64,000 bases of DNA from Rhodocyclaceae bacterium. GTDB lineage: Bacteria; Pseudomonadota; Gammaproteobacteria; Burkholderiales; Rhodocyclaceae. The notes beneath the pieces were generated by a model. That model had not been told where the DNA came from, did no database searches, and was given only the letters and a program-made list of their open reading frames with translations. Where the stretch lies: contig VIKE01000022.1 of NCBI GenBank assembly GCA_008080565.1, positions 17,025 through 81,024 on the forward strand, in the 5' to 3' direction. The position numbers and the translations under genes were made by a program. Below are positions 18,963-29,808 of this stretch, piece after piece; the first letter of the stretch is position 1; every line of letters starts with the position of its first letter.

Positions 18963-20719
18963 TATTCGGATTTCTCGCTGGCCGGAGTGACCGGCTCGGG
19001 TTCGATCAGGTGGGCGGCGATCCGGCGCGCCTCGATGTCGGCGGCAGCCTTCTGCTGCTCCGCCGTCAGGTTCTCGGTGTTCTTTGGCTGAACGGCCTCG
19101 CGCTGCGCCTTGGCACGGGCCATGGCAGCCTCGATGGTGGCGCGTTTTGCGTCTTTTTCCGGGTTGACCGTGGCAGCCGGTGCATCGGCGGGGGCGGCGA
19201 CTGCCGGTGCAGCGGCCGTATCGGCGGCCGGCGCGGCTCCGCTTTCCGCTGCCGCTGCAGCCGCTTCAGCAGCCTTCTTGGCAGCTTGAGCAGCGGCCGC
19301 CTTGGCCAGTTTTTCAGCCTTGTCGGCCTTTTCTCGTTCTTCGCGCAACTGCTTGAACTCGAAACGGGCCTTGGCCTGGTCGGAGGCATTCTTTTCGCGT
19401 TCGCGCGCCCAGATTTCGCTCTTTGCAAAGCGGAAATACTGGACCAGCGGGATGCGTGACGGGCAGACGTAGGAGCAGCAACCGCATTCGATGCAGTCGA
19501 AAATGTTGTATTCCTGCGTCTTGCCGAAATTCTTGGCGCGCGCGAACCAGTACATTTCGAACGGTTGCAGTTCGTGTGGACAGGCCCGGGCGCAGGCACC
19601 ACAGCGGATGCACGGCATCTCCGGGGCCTTGGGCGGGAACAGGCGGTCGTCGTGGGCGATCAGGCAGTTGGTCGTCTTGACCACCGGGACCTGCGGGTTG
19701 GGTACCAGGAAACCCATCATCGGGCCGCCCATCAGGATGCCGTCAGTGTCCGGATGCGGCTGGGCGAGGGCCAGCAGTTCGTCCATCGGCGTGCCGATCA
19801 GCACTTCGTAATTGCGCGGCGCGTGGACATTGCCGGTAATGGTCAGGATGCGCGAAATCAGGGGTTCGCCGTGGGCGACGGCGCGCCAGGCGCTGTAGGC
19901 GGTGCCGACGTTGAAGACCTGAACGCCCATGTCGGCGGTCGACCGCATCGAGCCCGGTACTTCCTTGCCGGTCAGCACGCGGATCAACTGCTTGGCACCA
20001 CCGGCCGGGTAAAGCGTCGGTACGGCAACGACGGAAAACGGCTCTTTTTGGGCGTCGACCGCAGCGCGCATGGCGGCGATGGCTTCCGGCTTGTTGTCCT
20101 CAATGCCGATCAGCACCTTTTTCGGTTGCAGCAGGTCACGGAAAACGGCGATGCCGCGCACGACTTGATCGGCGCGCTCACGCATCAGCAGGTCGTCGCA
20201 GGTGATGAAAGGTTCGCACTCGGCGCCGTTGATGATCAGCTCATCCATCGGCACGCCCTTGCTCGGCGTCAGCTTGCCGTGAGCCGGGAAGCCGGCGCCG
20301 CCGAGGCCGACGATGCCGCATTGCTGCAGGTGATGAAAGACATCGGCCGGCGCTACGGCCTTGTGATCGATCGGCGTGCGGGTGATCCACTCGTCCTTGC
20401 CATCAGGTTCAATGACGACGCACAGCGAGTCGAGACCGGAGGGGTGAGGACGAACATGCATCGCCACTTCGCGTACGGTGCCCGAGGTCGGGGCGTGCAC
20501 AGCGGCGGAAATCCAGCCGTCAGCCTCGCCGATCATCTGGCCCTTGAGGACATGATCGCCAGCGGCGACGATCGGCCGCGGCGTGCCACCAATGCTCTGG
20601 TGGAGCGGTACGACCAGGCGCGAAGGCATCGGCGCCTGGGCAATCGGCAGATGGTTCGATTGCAGCTTGTTGCTCGGCGGCTTGACGCCACCCTTGAACT
20701 TGAACAGATTCATCAGCAT
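18962..20719 (-). CDS. rnfC: Rnf electron transport complex subunit C
   Basis: GLGGAGFPAHGKL; two 4Fe-4S motifs CIRCGACARACPHELQP and CIECGCCSYVCPSRIPLV; Ala-rich C-terminal tail. Confidence 0.92.
   Translation of the reverse strand: MLMNLFKFKGGVKPPSNKLQSNHLPIAQAPMPSRLVVPLHQSIGGTPRPIVAAGDHVLKGQMIGEADGWISAAVHAPTSGTVREVAMHVRPHPSGLDSLCVVIEPDGKDEWITRTPIDHKAVAPADVFHHLQQCGIVGLGGAGFPAHGKLTPSKGVPMDELIINGAECEPFITCDDLLMRERADQVVRGIAVFRDLLQPKKVLIGIEDNKPEAIAAMRAAVDAQKEPFSVVAVPTLYPAGGAKQLIRVLTGKEVPGSMRSTADMGVQVFNVGTAYSAWRAVAHGEPLISRILTITGNVHAPRNYEVLIGTPMDELLALAQPHPDTDGILMGGPMMGFLVPNPQVPVVKTTNCLIAHDDRLFPPKAPEMPCIRCGACARACPHELQPFEMYWFARAKNFGKTQEYNIFDCIECGCCSYVCPSRIPLVQYFRFAKSEIWAREREKNASDQAKARFEFKQLREEREKADKAEKLAKAAAAQAAKKAAEAAAAAAESGAAPAADTAAAPAVAAPADAPAATVNPEKDAKRATIEAAMARAKAQREAVQPKNTENLTAEQQKAAADIEARRIAAHLIEPEPVTPASEKSE
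19141..19175 (+). repeat. Dispersed-repeat copy 6, inside rnfC
   Basis: GCGTTTTGCGTCTTTTTCCGGGTTGACCGTGGCAG, encoding ATVNPEKDAKR on the minus strand. Confidence 0.75.
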
Positions 20720-21264
20720 CAGGCGGCCGCCTTGATCTCGATGACCGGATACTTCCACTTCCAGTTGTCGATGGTTTCGGGGATGACTTCCATGTGGATG
20801 CACTCGACCGGGCAGGGCGGCAGGCACAGCTCGCAGCCGGTACATTGCTGGGCGATGATGGTGTGCATCTGCTTGGCAGCGCCGACAATGGCATCGACCG
20901 GGCAGGCCTGGATGCACAGCGTGCAGCCGATGCAGGTGTTCTCGTCGATGATGGCGACCTGCTTCGGTTTTTCCTCGGCGTCAAGCGGCTTGACTTCGCG
21001 CCCGAGCAGGTCGGCCAGGCGCTGCACGCCCTCAGCCCCGCCCGGCGGGCACTTGTTGATTTCTTCGCCATTGACGATGGCTTCGGCATAGGGCTTGCAA
21101 CCGGGATAGCCGCACTGGCCGCACTGGGTCTGGGGCAGGATGGCTTCGATTTTTTCGACCAGCGGGTCGCCTTCGACCTTGAACTTGATCGCGGCAAAAC
21201 CGAGCAAGGCGCCCAACACGACGGCCCCGAGGGCCATGATGGCGATGGCGAGCAGGATGTCCAT
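20719..21264 (-). CDS. rnfB: Rnf electron transport complex subunit B
   Basis: [49 protein letters not shown]. Confidence 0.95.
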   Translation of the reverse strand: MDILLAIAIMALGAVVLGALLGFAAIKFKVEGDPLVEKIEAILPQTQCGQCGYPGCKPYAEAIVNGEEINKCPPGGAEGVQRLADLLGREVKPLDAEEKPKQVAIIDENTCIGCTLCIQACPVDAIVGAAKQMHTIIAQQCTGCELCLPPCPVECIHMEVIPETIDNWKWKYPVIEIKAAA

Positions 21265-21848
21265 TATTGGTACTTGTCCAGACCGGCAAAACCCATGAAG
21301 GCGAGTGCCATCAGGCCGGCGGTGACCATGGCGATGGCCGCGCCGCGGAAATGCGTCGGCACCTCGGCGCCCTCGACCCGCTCGCGGATGCCGGCGAAGA
21401 GGATCAGGACGAGCGAGAAACCGACCGCGCTGCCGGCGCCGAAGAGCAGGGATTCAACGAAGTTGTAGCCGTTCGAAATATTGAGCAACGGCACGCCAAG
21501 CACGGCGCAGTTGGTGGTGATCAGCGGCAGGTAGATGCCCAGCGTTTGCTGCAGCGTCGGCGAGGTCTTGGCGATGACCATCTCGGTCAGCTGGACGATG
21601 GCGGCGATGGTGACGATGAAGGACAGCGTGCGCAGGTATTCCAGCCCGAACGGCATCAGCAGGTAATGGTCGATGATGTAGCTGGCGCCGGTTGCCATGG
21701 TCAGCACGAAGGTCGTCGCGGCGCCCATGCCGTAGGCGGTCTCCAGTTTCTTGGAAACGCCCATGAAGGGGCAAAGACCGAGGATCTTCACCAGCACGAC
21801 GTTGTTGACCAGCACCGCGCCGACGAGGATGAATAAATAGTGGCTCAT
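21264..21848 (-). CDS. rnfA: Rnf electron transport complex subunit A
   Basis: [31 protein letters not shown]. Confidence 0.95.
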   Translation of the reverse strand: MSHYLFILVGAVLVNNVVLVKILGLCPFMGVSKKLETAYGMGAATTFVLTMATGASYIIDHYLLMPFGLEYLRTLSFIVTIAAIVQLTEMVIAKTSPTLQQTLGIYLPLITTNCAVLGVPLLNISNGYNFVESLLFGAGSAVGFSLVLILFAGIRERVEGAEVPTHFRGAAIAMVTAGLMALAFMGFAGLDKYQ

Positions 21849-21920
21849 AAATTGGGCAAGCTTGAGGCGCGTATTATCGGGCTTAGTGACAGTGCAAACA
21901 ACCGCACGCTGCTTGTGGCT

Positions 21921-22964
21921 TTAGCTGGTTTTCCGCATGACGTGGGCCAGGGTTTCCGCCACTTCGGCCACCAGATCGGGGCCGCGGTAGATGAAACCGC
22001 TGTAGAACTGCACCAGGCTCGCGCCGGCGCGGACTTTTTCGGCTGCATCTTCGCCGCCCATGATGCCGCCGACGCCGATGATCGGCAGTTCGCCAGCCAG
22101 GGCAATCGACAGTTTTTTCTGCACTGCGGTCGATTTGGCGAAAACCGGCTTGCCCGACAGGCCGCCCGTTTCAGCGCCATTCGGCAGGCCTTCGACGCCG
22201 TCGCGTGACAGCGTGGTGTTGGTCGCGATGACGCCGTCGAAACGGTGACGACGTAGCGCATCGGCGATGGCGGTGATCTGCTCGTCGTCGAGATCGGGGG
22301 CAATCTTGAGGGCCATCGGCACGTATTTGCCGTGCTGGTCGGCCAGTTGCAGTTGTCTGGCCTTCAATTGGGAAAGCAGGTCGTCGAGCGCCTCGTCCTT
22401 CTGCAATTCGCGCAAATTCTTGGTATTCGGCGACGAGATGTTGACCGTCACGTAGCTGGCGTCGTTGTACACCTTGTCGAGGCAGATCAGGTAGTCGTCG
22501 GCGGCCTTCTCGATTGGCGTCGTGGCGTTCTTGCCAATATTGATGCCGAGGATGCCGCCCTTTTTTGGGAATTCGGCAGCGCGGACGTTTTCCAGCAACT
22601 TGTCGACACCGGCGTTGTTGAAGCCCATCCGGTTGATGATGCCCTGCGCTTCCGGGATGCGGAACAGGCGCGGCTTCGGGTTGCCATCCTGCGGGCGCGG
22701 CGTGATCGTGCCGATTTCGATGAAGCCGAAGCCGAGTTTGGCCAGCGCATCGATGTGGTCGCCATTCTTGTCGAGGCCAGCAGCCAAACCGACCGGATTC
22801 GGGAACTTGAGGCCCATGACTTCGACCGGGCAGGCGGCGACCTTTTTGGCGACCAGGCAGGAGAAGCCGGCGGCGTTGAGGAAATCGATGCCATTCATGC
22901 CGATGCCGTGGGCGGTTTCGGCGTCGAGAGCGAAAAAGAACTTGCGGATAAGGGGATAGAGCAT
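21921..22964 (-). CDS. pyrD: Dihydroorotate dehydrogenase (quinone)
   Basis: [43 protein letters not shown]-type motif, [12 protein letters not shown]. Confidence 0.95.
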   Translation of the reverse strand: MLYPLIRKFFFALDAETAHGIGMNGIDFLNAAGFSCLVAKKVAACPVEVMGLKFPNPVGLAAGLDKNGDHIDALAKLGFGFIEIGTITPRPQDGNPKPRLFRIPEAQGIINRMGFNNAGVDKLLENVRAAEFPKKGGILGINIGKNATTPIEKAADDYLICLDKVYNDASYVTVNISSPNTKNLRELQKDEALDDLLSQLKARQLQLADQHGKYVPMALKIAPDLDDEQITAIADALRRHRFDGVIATNTTLSRDGVEGLPNGAETGGLSGKPVFAKSTAVQKKLSIALAGELPIIGVGGIMGGEDAAEKVRAGASLVQFYSGFIYRGPDLVAEVAETLAHVMRKTS

Positions 22965-23207
22965 AGTGGGCGCGATTTTACCGCAATGCCCGTACCCTTG
23001 CCCGGCGAATAAGCATCATTCGCGGTACGTTTTTCTTGATTTACGGGGTTGGCGAAGCCCGCCAGAGCTGGCGATAATCAGCTTGCCCGGAACATTGGCA
23101 AGCGCTGGCGATTGACCCCGGACGGCTGGTTGCGAGCGGTGCCAAGCATTGCTGCCGGAAACAAACTGTAACGACTGATCTGTCAGGCTGAGGCTAAACT
23201 TCCGTCC

Positions 23208-24593
23208 ATGCGATTTTTACCCTGTTTTTTCCTGTTGACCGTGGCATTTCCCGCCTGGGCGGGTGGTCTGGACGATCCGTTTGGCACGGATGCCATGGCG
23301 CCGCTCAAGGTGTCGCCTAGCCTGGCTGCCCGGGTTGGCGAAGCGCCCTGTGCCACGGCTTTGCCGGTCACGCCACTGACGGCCCTCGATGCGGTCGATC
23401 TGGCCTTGTGCAACCATCCGCAGACGCGCGAGGTATGGGCTTCGGCGCGGGTGCAGGCGGCGCTGGTCGGCGTCGCCCGGGCCGGCTGGTTGCCGAATCT
23501 CGATGCCAGCGCCAGCGCGACGCGTTTTCAGTATGACGATGGTTCGTATAACCGGCGGGCCGCCGCGCTGACGCTGTCCTGGCTGCTGATCGATTTCGGT
23601 CAGCGTTCGGCCAATGTCGAGAATGCGCAGCAATTACTCAATGCGGCCGCGGCGACGCAGGATGCGACGGTCCAGTCGTTGTTCCTCGCCGCACTGCAGA
23701 CCTACTACACGGCGCAGGCGACGCAGGCGGCGGTGATTTCGGCGAGCGAGGCCGAGCGTTCGGCGCGTGAGAGTTTTCAGGCCGCTGATGCGCGCTACAA
23801 CGTCGGCGTCGCCACGCCGGCTGATCGCCTGCAGGCGCAGACGGCGCTGTCGCAGGCGACGCTCAATCGCATCCGGGCCGAGGGCGAGGCGCGCAACGGG
23901 CTGGGGGCGCTGGCCAATGCGCTCGGTTTCGAGGCGCAGCAAAAAATCGCGTTGGCTGAACTGCCGGCCTTGCCGGCCGATCTGGCTTTCCAGAAGGAAG
24001 TCGATGCCATGATTGCCGAGGCGCAGGCCCGGCGGCCTGATCTCAAGGCGGCCGAGGCGCAGCTCAAGGCGGCCGAGGCGAGCGTTGATCTGGCCCGCGC
24101 CCAGGGCCGGCCGACCGTCTCGCTGGCAGCCGGGCCAAGCTGGCAAAACACCGCCGGCGTCGTCACGCAGGGTGGCAGCATTGGCCTGACGCTCAACGTG
24201 CCGATCTTTGCCGGCTTCGACACGACTTACCGCGTGCGTTCGGCCGCGGCGCAGGCCGACGTGCGCGCCGCGCAGCGCGACCGGATCAAAAACCAGATCG
24301 CCCTCGATGTCTGGAAGTCCTACCAGAGCCTGACGACGGCGACGCAAAGCCTGAAGACCTCGGCTGATCTGGTGGCCAGCGCCGAGCAGTCGGAGCGCGT
24401 CGCGCTTGGCCGTTACAAGGCTGGCGTCGGTACCGTACTTGATTTGCTGTCGGCGCAGAGTGCCTTGGCCAGCGCCCGCCTGCAGCGCATTCAGGCGCAG
24501 CTCGACTGGAATGTTTATCGCGCCACGCTGGCTCAGTCCATGGGCGCGCTCGATTACACGCTGCTGCAACCGGCGGCGGAAGGAAGACCATGA
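23208..24593 (+). CDS. TolC family outer membrane efflux protein
   Basis: Signal peptide MRFLPCFFLLTVAFPAWA; TolC-type helical repeats; upstream of macA/macB. Confidence 0.88.
   Translation: MRFLPCFFLLTVAFPAWAGGLDDPFGTDAMAPLKVSPSLAARVGEAPCATALPVTPLTALDAVDLALCNHPQTREVWASARVQAALVGVARAGWLPNLDASASATRFQYDDGSYNRRAAALTLSWLLIDFGQRSANVENAQQLLNAAAATQDATVQSLFLAALQTYYTAQATQAAVISASEAERSARESFQAADARYNVGVATPADRLQAQTALSQATLNRIRAEGEARNGLGALANALGFEAQQKIALAELPALPADLAFQKEVDAMIAEAQARRPDLKAAEAQLKAAEASVDLARAQGRPTVSLAAGPSWQNTAGVVTQGGSIGLTLNVPIFAGFDTTYRVRSAAAQADVRAAQRDRIKNQIALDVWKSYQSLTTATQSLKTSADLVASAEQSERVALGRYKAGVGTVLDLLSAQSALASARLQRIQAQLDWNVYRATLAQSMGALDYTLLQPAAEGRP
23210..23248 (+). repeat. Dispersed-repeat copy 7, spanning the TolC signal peptide
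   Basis: GCGATTTTTACCCTGTTTTTTCCTGTTGACCGTGGCATT. Confidence 0.8.
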
Positions 24594-25795
24594 AACAAAT
24601 CGGCAAGATATTGCTTGGCGTCACGGTGATTGCCGGCCTGATCGGCGGCGGCGTCTGGTACAGCAAGCAGCGCGCGGCACAGAACCCGGAAACCCGCTAC
24701 AAGCTGGCGACGGTCGAGAAGGGCGGCGTGACGCAAACGGTGTCGGCCAATGGCACGCTCAACCCGGTGGTGCTGATCAGCGTCGGGACGCAGGTGTCGG
24801 GCACGGTGAAGAAGCTCTACGTCGATTTCAACGACAAGGTGAAGAAGGGCCAGCCGCTGCTTGAACTTGACGATGCGCTGGTCTCGGCCACCGAGCGGCA
24901 GAGCGCGGCGAATGTGGTCAACGCCCAGGCGACGCTGGAACTGGCGCAGGCCAACGAGGCGCGCATGAAGTCGCTGATTGCCCAGGAATACGTCTCGAAA
25001 CAGGAATACGACCAGTCCATCCAGGCCCTCAAATCGGCCCGGGCGCAACTGGCGCTGGCCAAGGCGCAGAACGAGCGCGACCGGGCCAACCTCAATTTCA
25101 CGGTGATCCGCTCGCCGGTCGACGGCGTCGTCATCGACCGCGTCGTCGATCTCGGTCAGACGGTAGCGGCCAGCTTCCAGACGCCGACGCTGATCAAGAT
25201 CGCCCAGGATCTGTCGGAAATGCGCATCGACACGAGCTTTGCCGAGGCCGATATCGGCAACATCCGCGAGGGGCAGAAGGCGCGTTTCACGGTCGATGCC
25301 TTCCCGAGCCGCAGTTTCATGGGCGACGTCCAGCAGATTCGGCTGAACGTCGCCAACCCCGAGCAGGTGCTGTTGCCGGGCATGACGGCCTACGTCAATA
25401 TCGGCGTGCAGAAACGTGAGGGCGCGCTGCTCGTGCCGAATGCCGCGCTGCGCTTCAAACCGGCCGATGGCGGTGAGAAAAAATCCGAAAATGGCCAAAA
25501 ATCGCCGTCGACCGCAGGACCCTCGAGCGTCGGACCGGGCATGGGTGCCGGTTCCGATGGCAGCGCCGCCAAGGCTGGTGCCGGCAAGGGCAAGAAGCGC
25601 GATGGCCAGAGCGGGACGGTTTATGTGCTGACCGGCGAGGAACTCAAACCGGTCAGCGTCCAGCTCGGCATCACCGACAACCGCAACACCGAAATCGTCG
25701 GCGGCGAGTTGAAGGAGGGCGACCGCATCGTTACCGGCGAGAACGGTAGCGGGCAGACCGGCAAGCCGTCCAGCGTCGGCATGCGGATGTTCTGA
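24590..25795 (+). CDS. MacA-like periplasmic adaptor (HlyD family)
   Basis: VGTQVSGTVKKLYVDFNDKVKKGQPLLELD; followed by MacB-type ATPase and permease. Confidence 0.9.
   Translation: MKQIGKILLGVTVIAGLIGGGVWYSKQRAAQNPETRYKLATVEKGGVTQTVSANGTLNPVVLISVGTQVSGTVKKLYVDFNDKVKKGQPLLELDDALVSATERQSAANVVNAQATLELAQANEARMKSLIAQEYVSKQEYDQSIQALKSARAQLALAKAQNERDRANLNFTVIRSPVDGVVIDRVVDLGQTVAASFQTPTLIKIAQDLSEMRIDTSFAEADIGNIREGQKARFTVDAFPSRSFMGDVQQIRLNVANPEQVLLPGMTAYVNIGVQKREGALLVPNAALRFKPADGGEKKSENGQKSPSTAGPSSVGPGMGAGSDGSAAKAGAGKGKKRDGQSGTVYVLTGEELKPVSVQLGITDNRNTEIVGGELKEGDRIVTGENGSGQTGKPSSVGMRMF
25481..25517 (+). repeat. Degenerate dispersed-repeat copy in macA
   Basis: TGGC-N9-CCGTCGACCGCAGG keeps the family spacing. 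Confidence 0.4.
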
Positions 25796-26496
25796 TGACT
25801 GAACCAGTTATCCGGGTTGTCGGCCTGGGCAAATCCTATGAAACGGCGGCGGGCTTGTTCCCAGCGCTGAAGGGCGTCAATCTTGATATCCAGCCCGGCG
25901 AATACATCGCCATCATGGGCCCGTCCGGCTCGGGCAAATCGACTTTCATGAACCTGCTCGGTTGCCTCGATACGCCGACCATGGGCGACTACTTTCTGAC
26001 CGGCAAGAATGTCGCGCAAATGGACAAGGACGCCTTGGCCATCCTGCGCAACCGGACGCTGGGCTTCGTTTTTCAGGGCTTCAATCTGCTGCCGCGCATG
26101 AGCCTGCAGGACAACGTCGCGTTGCCGCTGGTCTATGCCGGCGCCGACAAGGAATCGCGGCGGGCCAGAGCGCGCGAAATGCTCGCCAAGGTTGGCCTCG
26201 GCCAGTACGCCGAATCCCTGCCCAACCGGATATCCGGCGGCCAGCAGCAACGCGTCGCCATCGCCCGGGCGCTGGTCAATGCGCCGCGCCTGATTCTCGC
26301 CGACGAGCCGACCGGCAATCTCGACAGCCACACCAGCGAGGAAATCATGCGCCTGTTCGGCGAACTTAACGCCGAGGGCATCACGATTGTGCTCGTCACC
26401 CATGAGCCGGACATCGCGGCCCACGCCAAGCGGCAGGTCAAGTTTCTCGACGGCGAGATCGTCAGCGATCACCTGACGGAGCACGCACCGGCATGA
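25795..26496 (+). CDS. MacB-type ABC transporter ATP-binding protein
   Basis: GPSGSGKSTFMNLLGCLD, ISGGQQQRVAIARAL, LADEPTGNLD. Confidence 0.93.
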   Translation: MTEPVIRVVGLGKSYETAAGLFPALKGVNLDIQPGEYIAIMGPSGSGKSTFMNLLGCLDTPTMGDYFLTGKNVAQMDKDALAILRNRTLGFVFQGFNLLPRMSLQDNVALPLVYAGADKESRRARAREMLAKVGLGQYAESLPNRISGGQQQRVAIARALVNAPRLILADEPTGNLDSHTSEEIMRLFGELNAEGITIVLVTHEPDIAAHAKRQVKFLDGEIVSDHLTEHAPA

Positions 26497-26501
26497 GGGC
26501 G

Positions 26502-26541
26502 AACATTTCAATTTTGACCAATTTTTCCAGTCGACCGTGGG
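26502..26541 (+). repeat. Dispersed-repeat copy 8
   Basis: AACATTTCAATTTTGACCAATTTTTCCAGTCGACCGTGGG in the ATPase/permease gap. Confidence 0.85.
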
Positions 26542-26575
26542 AATCACCAAAAAGCCGCAACCGTGAGGTTTCCCC

Positions 26576-27682
<1,107 letters not shown>

Positions 27683-27686
<4 letters not shown>

Positions 27687-28942
27687 GGGCAGGGCGTCGT
27701 CAGTTCCTGCTTGCGGCCGGGATGCTGCCCTTGGTCCGGCCGTTGCGCGCGGCTGGCGAGCGGGTGGTGATCGTCGGTGGCGGCTGGGGTGGGCTGGCGG
27801 CAGCCAGTCATCTTCGCCGCTTGGCCCCGGAAATTGACGTAGTGCTCGTCGACCGCCAGTCGGCCTTCACCTCGTTCGCCCTGAGTAACCGCTGGCTGGT
27901 CGATCATGGCAACAGCAGCATCGAAAAGCATGACTACGCCGCGCTGGCCGCCCGCTGGGGCTACCGCTTCGTGCCGGCCAGCGTCGACAGCATTGACCGT
28001 GCTCAGCGCACGGTAAACACGTCTGCCGGTCGCCTGCCCTACGATTGGCTGGTGCTGGCCCCCGGCATCCGCGAAAACTACGCCGCCTGGCAGGTCAACG
28101 ATCCGCAGGTCGTGGCCGAGCTGCGCCAGCACTATTCAGGTGCCATGCTCAATGCCGCCGACCTGCCGACGCTCAAGAAACGCCTCGCCGGGTTCAAGGG
28201 CGGCGACCTGCTGATGACCATCCCGCCGGCACCTTACCGTTGCCCGCCGGCGCCCTACGAGCGGGCGATGCTGATCGCCTGGTGGCTCAAGGCGCAGAAA
28301 ATTCCGGGCAAGCTGGTCATCATCGATCCCAACCCGATGATGCCGGCCTTCAAGTCCATTTTGCTCGAACGTTTCAAGGCGCAGGTTACCTACCTCGACC
28401 ATGCCAGAGTTCGTCAGATCGATCCGGCGCGCAAGACGGTGAGCACCGATATCGACGACATCCGCTTCGACGAAGCCATGCTCTCACCGCCGCAGGAAGC
28501 AGCCGGGCTGCTCTGGCAGGCCGGGCTGATTCGTCGCGATGCTGGTGGAAACCATACAGGCTGGGCCGACCAGGGCGGGCTCGATTTTCGCAGCGTGGCA
28601 GACCAGCGGATATTCATCATCGGCGATGCGGCTGGCCTCGTTTCGCCGGTATTTGGCCATTACCCGAAAACAGGCCATGTCGCCAACCGCATGGGCGCCA
28701 TCGTCGCCCGGCAGATTGCTGCCAGCGCGACGGGGAAGACGCATCCGGCGTTGTTGCCGGAAAGCGTTTGTCACGTCGTGAGCAGCGTCGAGCCGCTGGA
28801 ATACACCCGCATCGAGGCCAGCTACCGGCAGCGCGGCGACGGCTTCCTGATGCAGCAGGTCAAACAGGTGCGCGAGCCGAATCCGGCCGGCGAAGACAGC
28901 GCCTGGGCCGAGGCCATGTACCGCGACTTTCTGCGTCCCTGA
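27683..28942 (+). CDS. FAD-dependent sulfide dehydrogenase-like (FccB-type) flavoprotein
   Basis: [18 protein letters not shown] (Tat-like), [47 protein letters not shown]. Confidence 0.8.
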
Positions 28943-28948
28943 CAAGCA

Positions 28949-28975
28949 AAGAGCCAGAAGACAGCTCTGGCTCTT
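28949..28975. terminator. Terminator-like hairpin
   Basis: AAGAGCCAGA-N7-TCTGGCTCTT immediately after the flavoprotein stop. Confidence 0.7.
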
Positions 28976-29020
28976 GTAGTTCGCTTCCGGCTTGGCAACG
29001 GTTTGCCAGCGCTTTGGCTA

Positions 29021-29308
29021 TCAGTGCAGAAGCCTGGCTTCAAAAATCGATTCGGTCTGGTCGGAAAAACTGTACTGGGCAAAGACGCGCTGCAGTTCAG
29101 CCGACAATTCGGCCGATTTCATGTCCGGGTTGGCCATGAAGCTGATGCCGATCCGGTCTCCCTGCTTGACCAGCGTGGTGAAGGCATAGTGCCATTCTCG
29201 GGCTTCTTCCAGGCGTTCAATCACTTCGCGCTCTTTGCTGATGGCGACGCCGGCGCCTTTGAGCGACTCGATGAACAGGGTGGATTCGGTATTGGGGTTG
29301 TGGATCAT
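29021..29308 (-). CDS. Hypothetical protein (95 aa)
   Basis: MIHNPNTESTLFIESLKGAGVAISKEREVIERLEEAREW; plausible start and length. Confidence 0.6.
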   Translation of the reverse strand: MIHNPNTESTLFIESLKGAGVAISKEREVIERLEEAREWHYAFTTLVKQGDRIGISFMANPDMKSAELSAELQRVFAQYSFSDQTESIFEARLLH

Positions 29309-29435
29309 GATCTCTCCGCAGGGTTTGAGGTGCTATGTCTGCTTAACGATCAAGTCGGCGTTGGCGATGACGAGCATTGTGTAGCAGCGTGTAACGGCCT
29401 GTCCGTCGCGCTGGCCGGGAGTCACTCCGGAGATG

Positions 29436-29771
29436 TCAGTCTTCGTCCTCGTAGCCGTGTTCAGACTCCAGTTCCTCGGTGAATTGCCGGGTCAGCTCGG
29501 CCCGGCCTTGCCGGGTCTCGATGCGCTGCAGCAAGCGTTCGAAAGCGTCGTCGTCAATATCGCCTGAGGCCCGATTGACCGACAGGACATAGACCAGAAA
29601 CTCGATGTTCTCGAGGTCTTCATCGTTGCCCGGGGCATTGCCCAGGGCCGCGGTCAGGGCGCTGGCCAGCGAGTTGGCCTGGCCTTTCGGCGGTTTCGGG
29701 GCAATGTCGCGATGAGCGGCTTGCACAATCCTGATCATGTCAGGGTGGTTTTCCGGGAGTGTCTGTTCCAT
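29436..29771 (-). CDS. Hypothetical protein (111 aa)
   Basis: Single ORF ending in acidic ELESEHGYEDED, consistent codon pattern. Confidence 0.55.
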   Translation of the reverse strand: MEQTLPENHPDMIRIVQAAHRDIAPKPPKGQANSLASALTAALGNAPGNDEDLENIEFLVYVLSVNRASGDIDDDAFERLLQRIETRQGRAELTRQFTEELESEHGYEDED

Positions 29772-29808
29772 GGCGCGAGGTTGTCAGATGAGGAGGAATC
29801 GCGTGTCG

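Noticed and set aside
20039-20066. CGGCTCTTTTTGGGCGTCGACCGCAG in rnfC
   Set aside because: Correct spacing but too degenerate to call without a profile score; left as a note only.
22441-22456. TTGACCGTCACG in pyrD
   Set aside because: Encodes the conserved Pyr[11 protein letters not shown] motif; no flanking repeat similarity.
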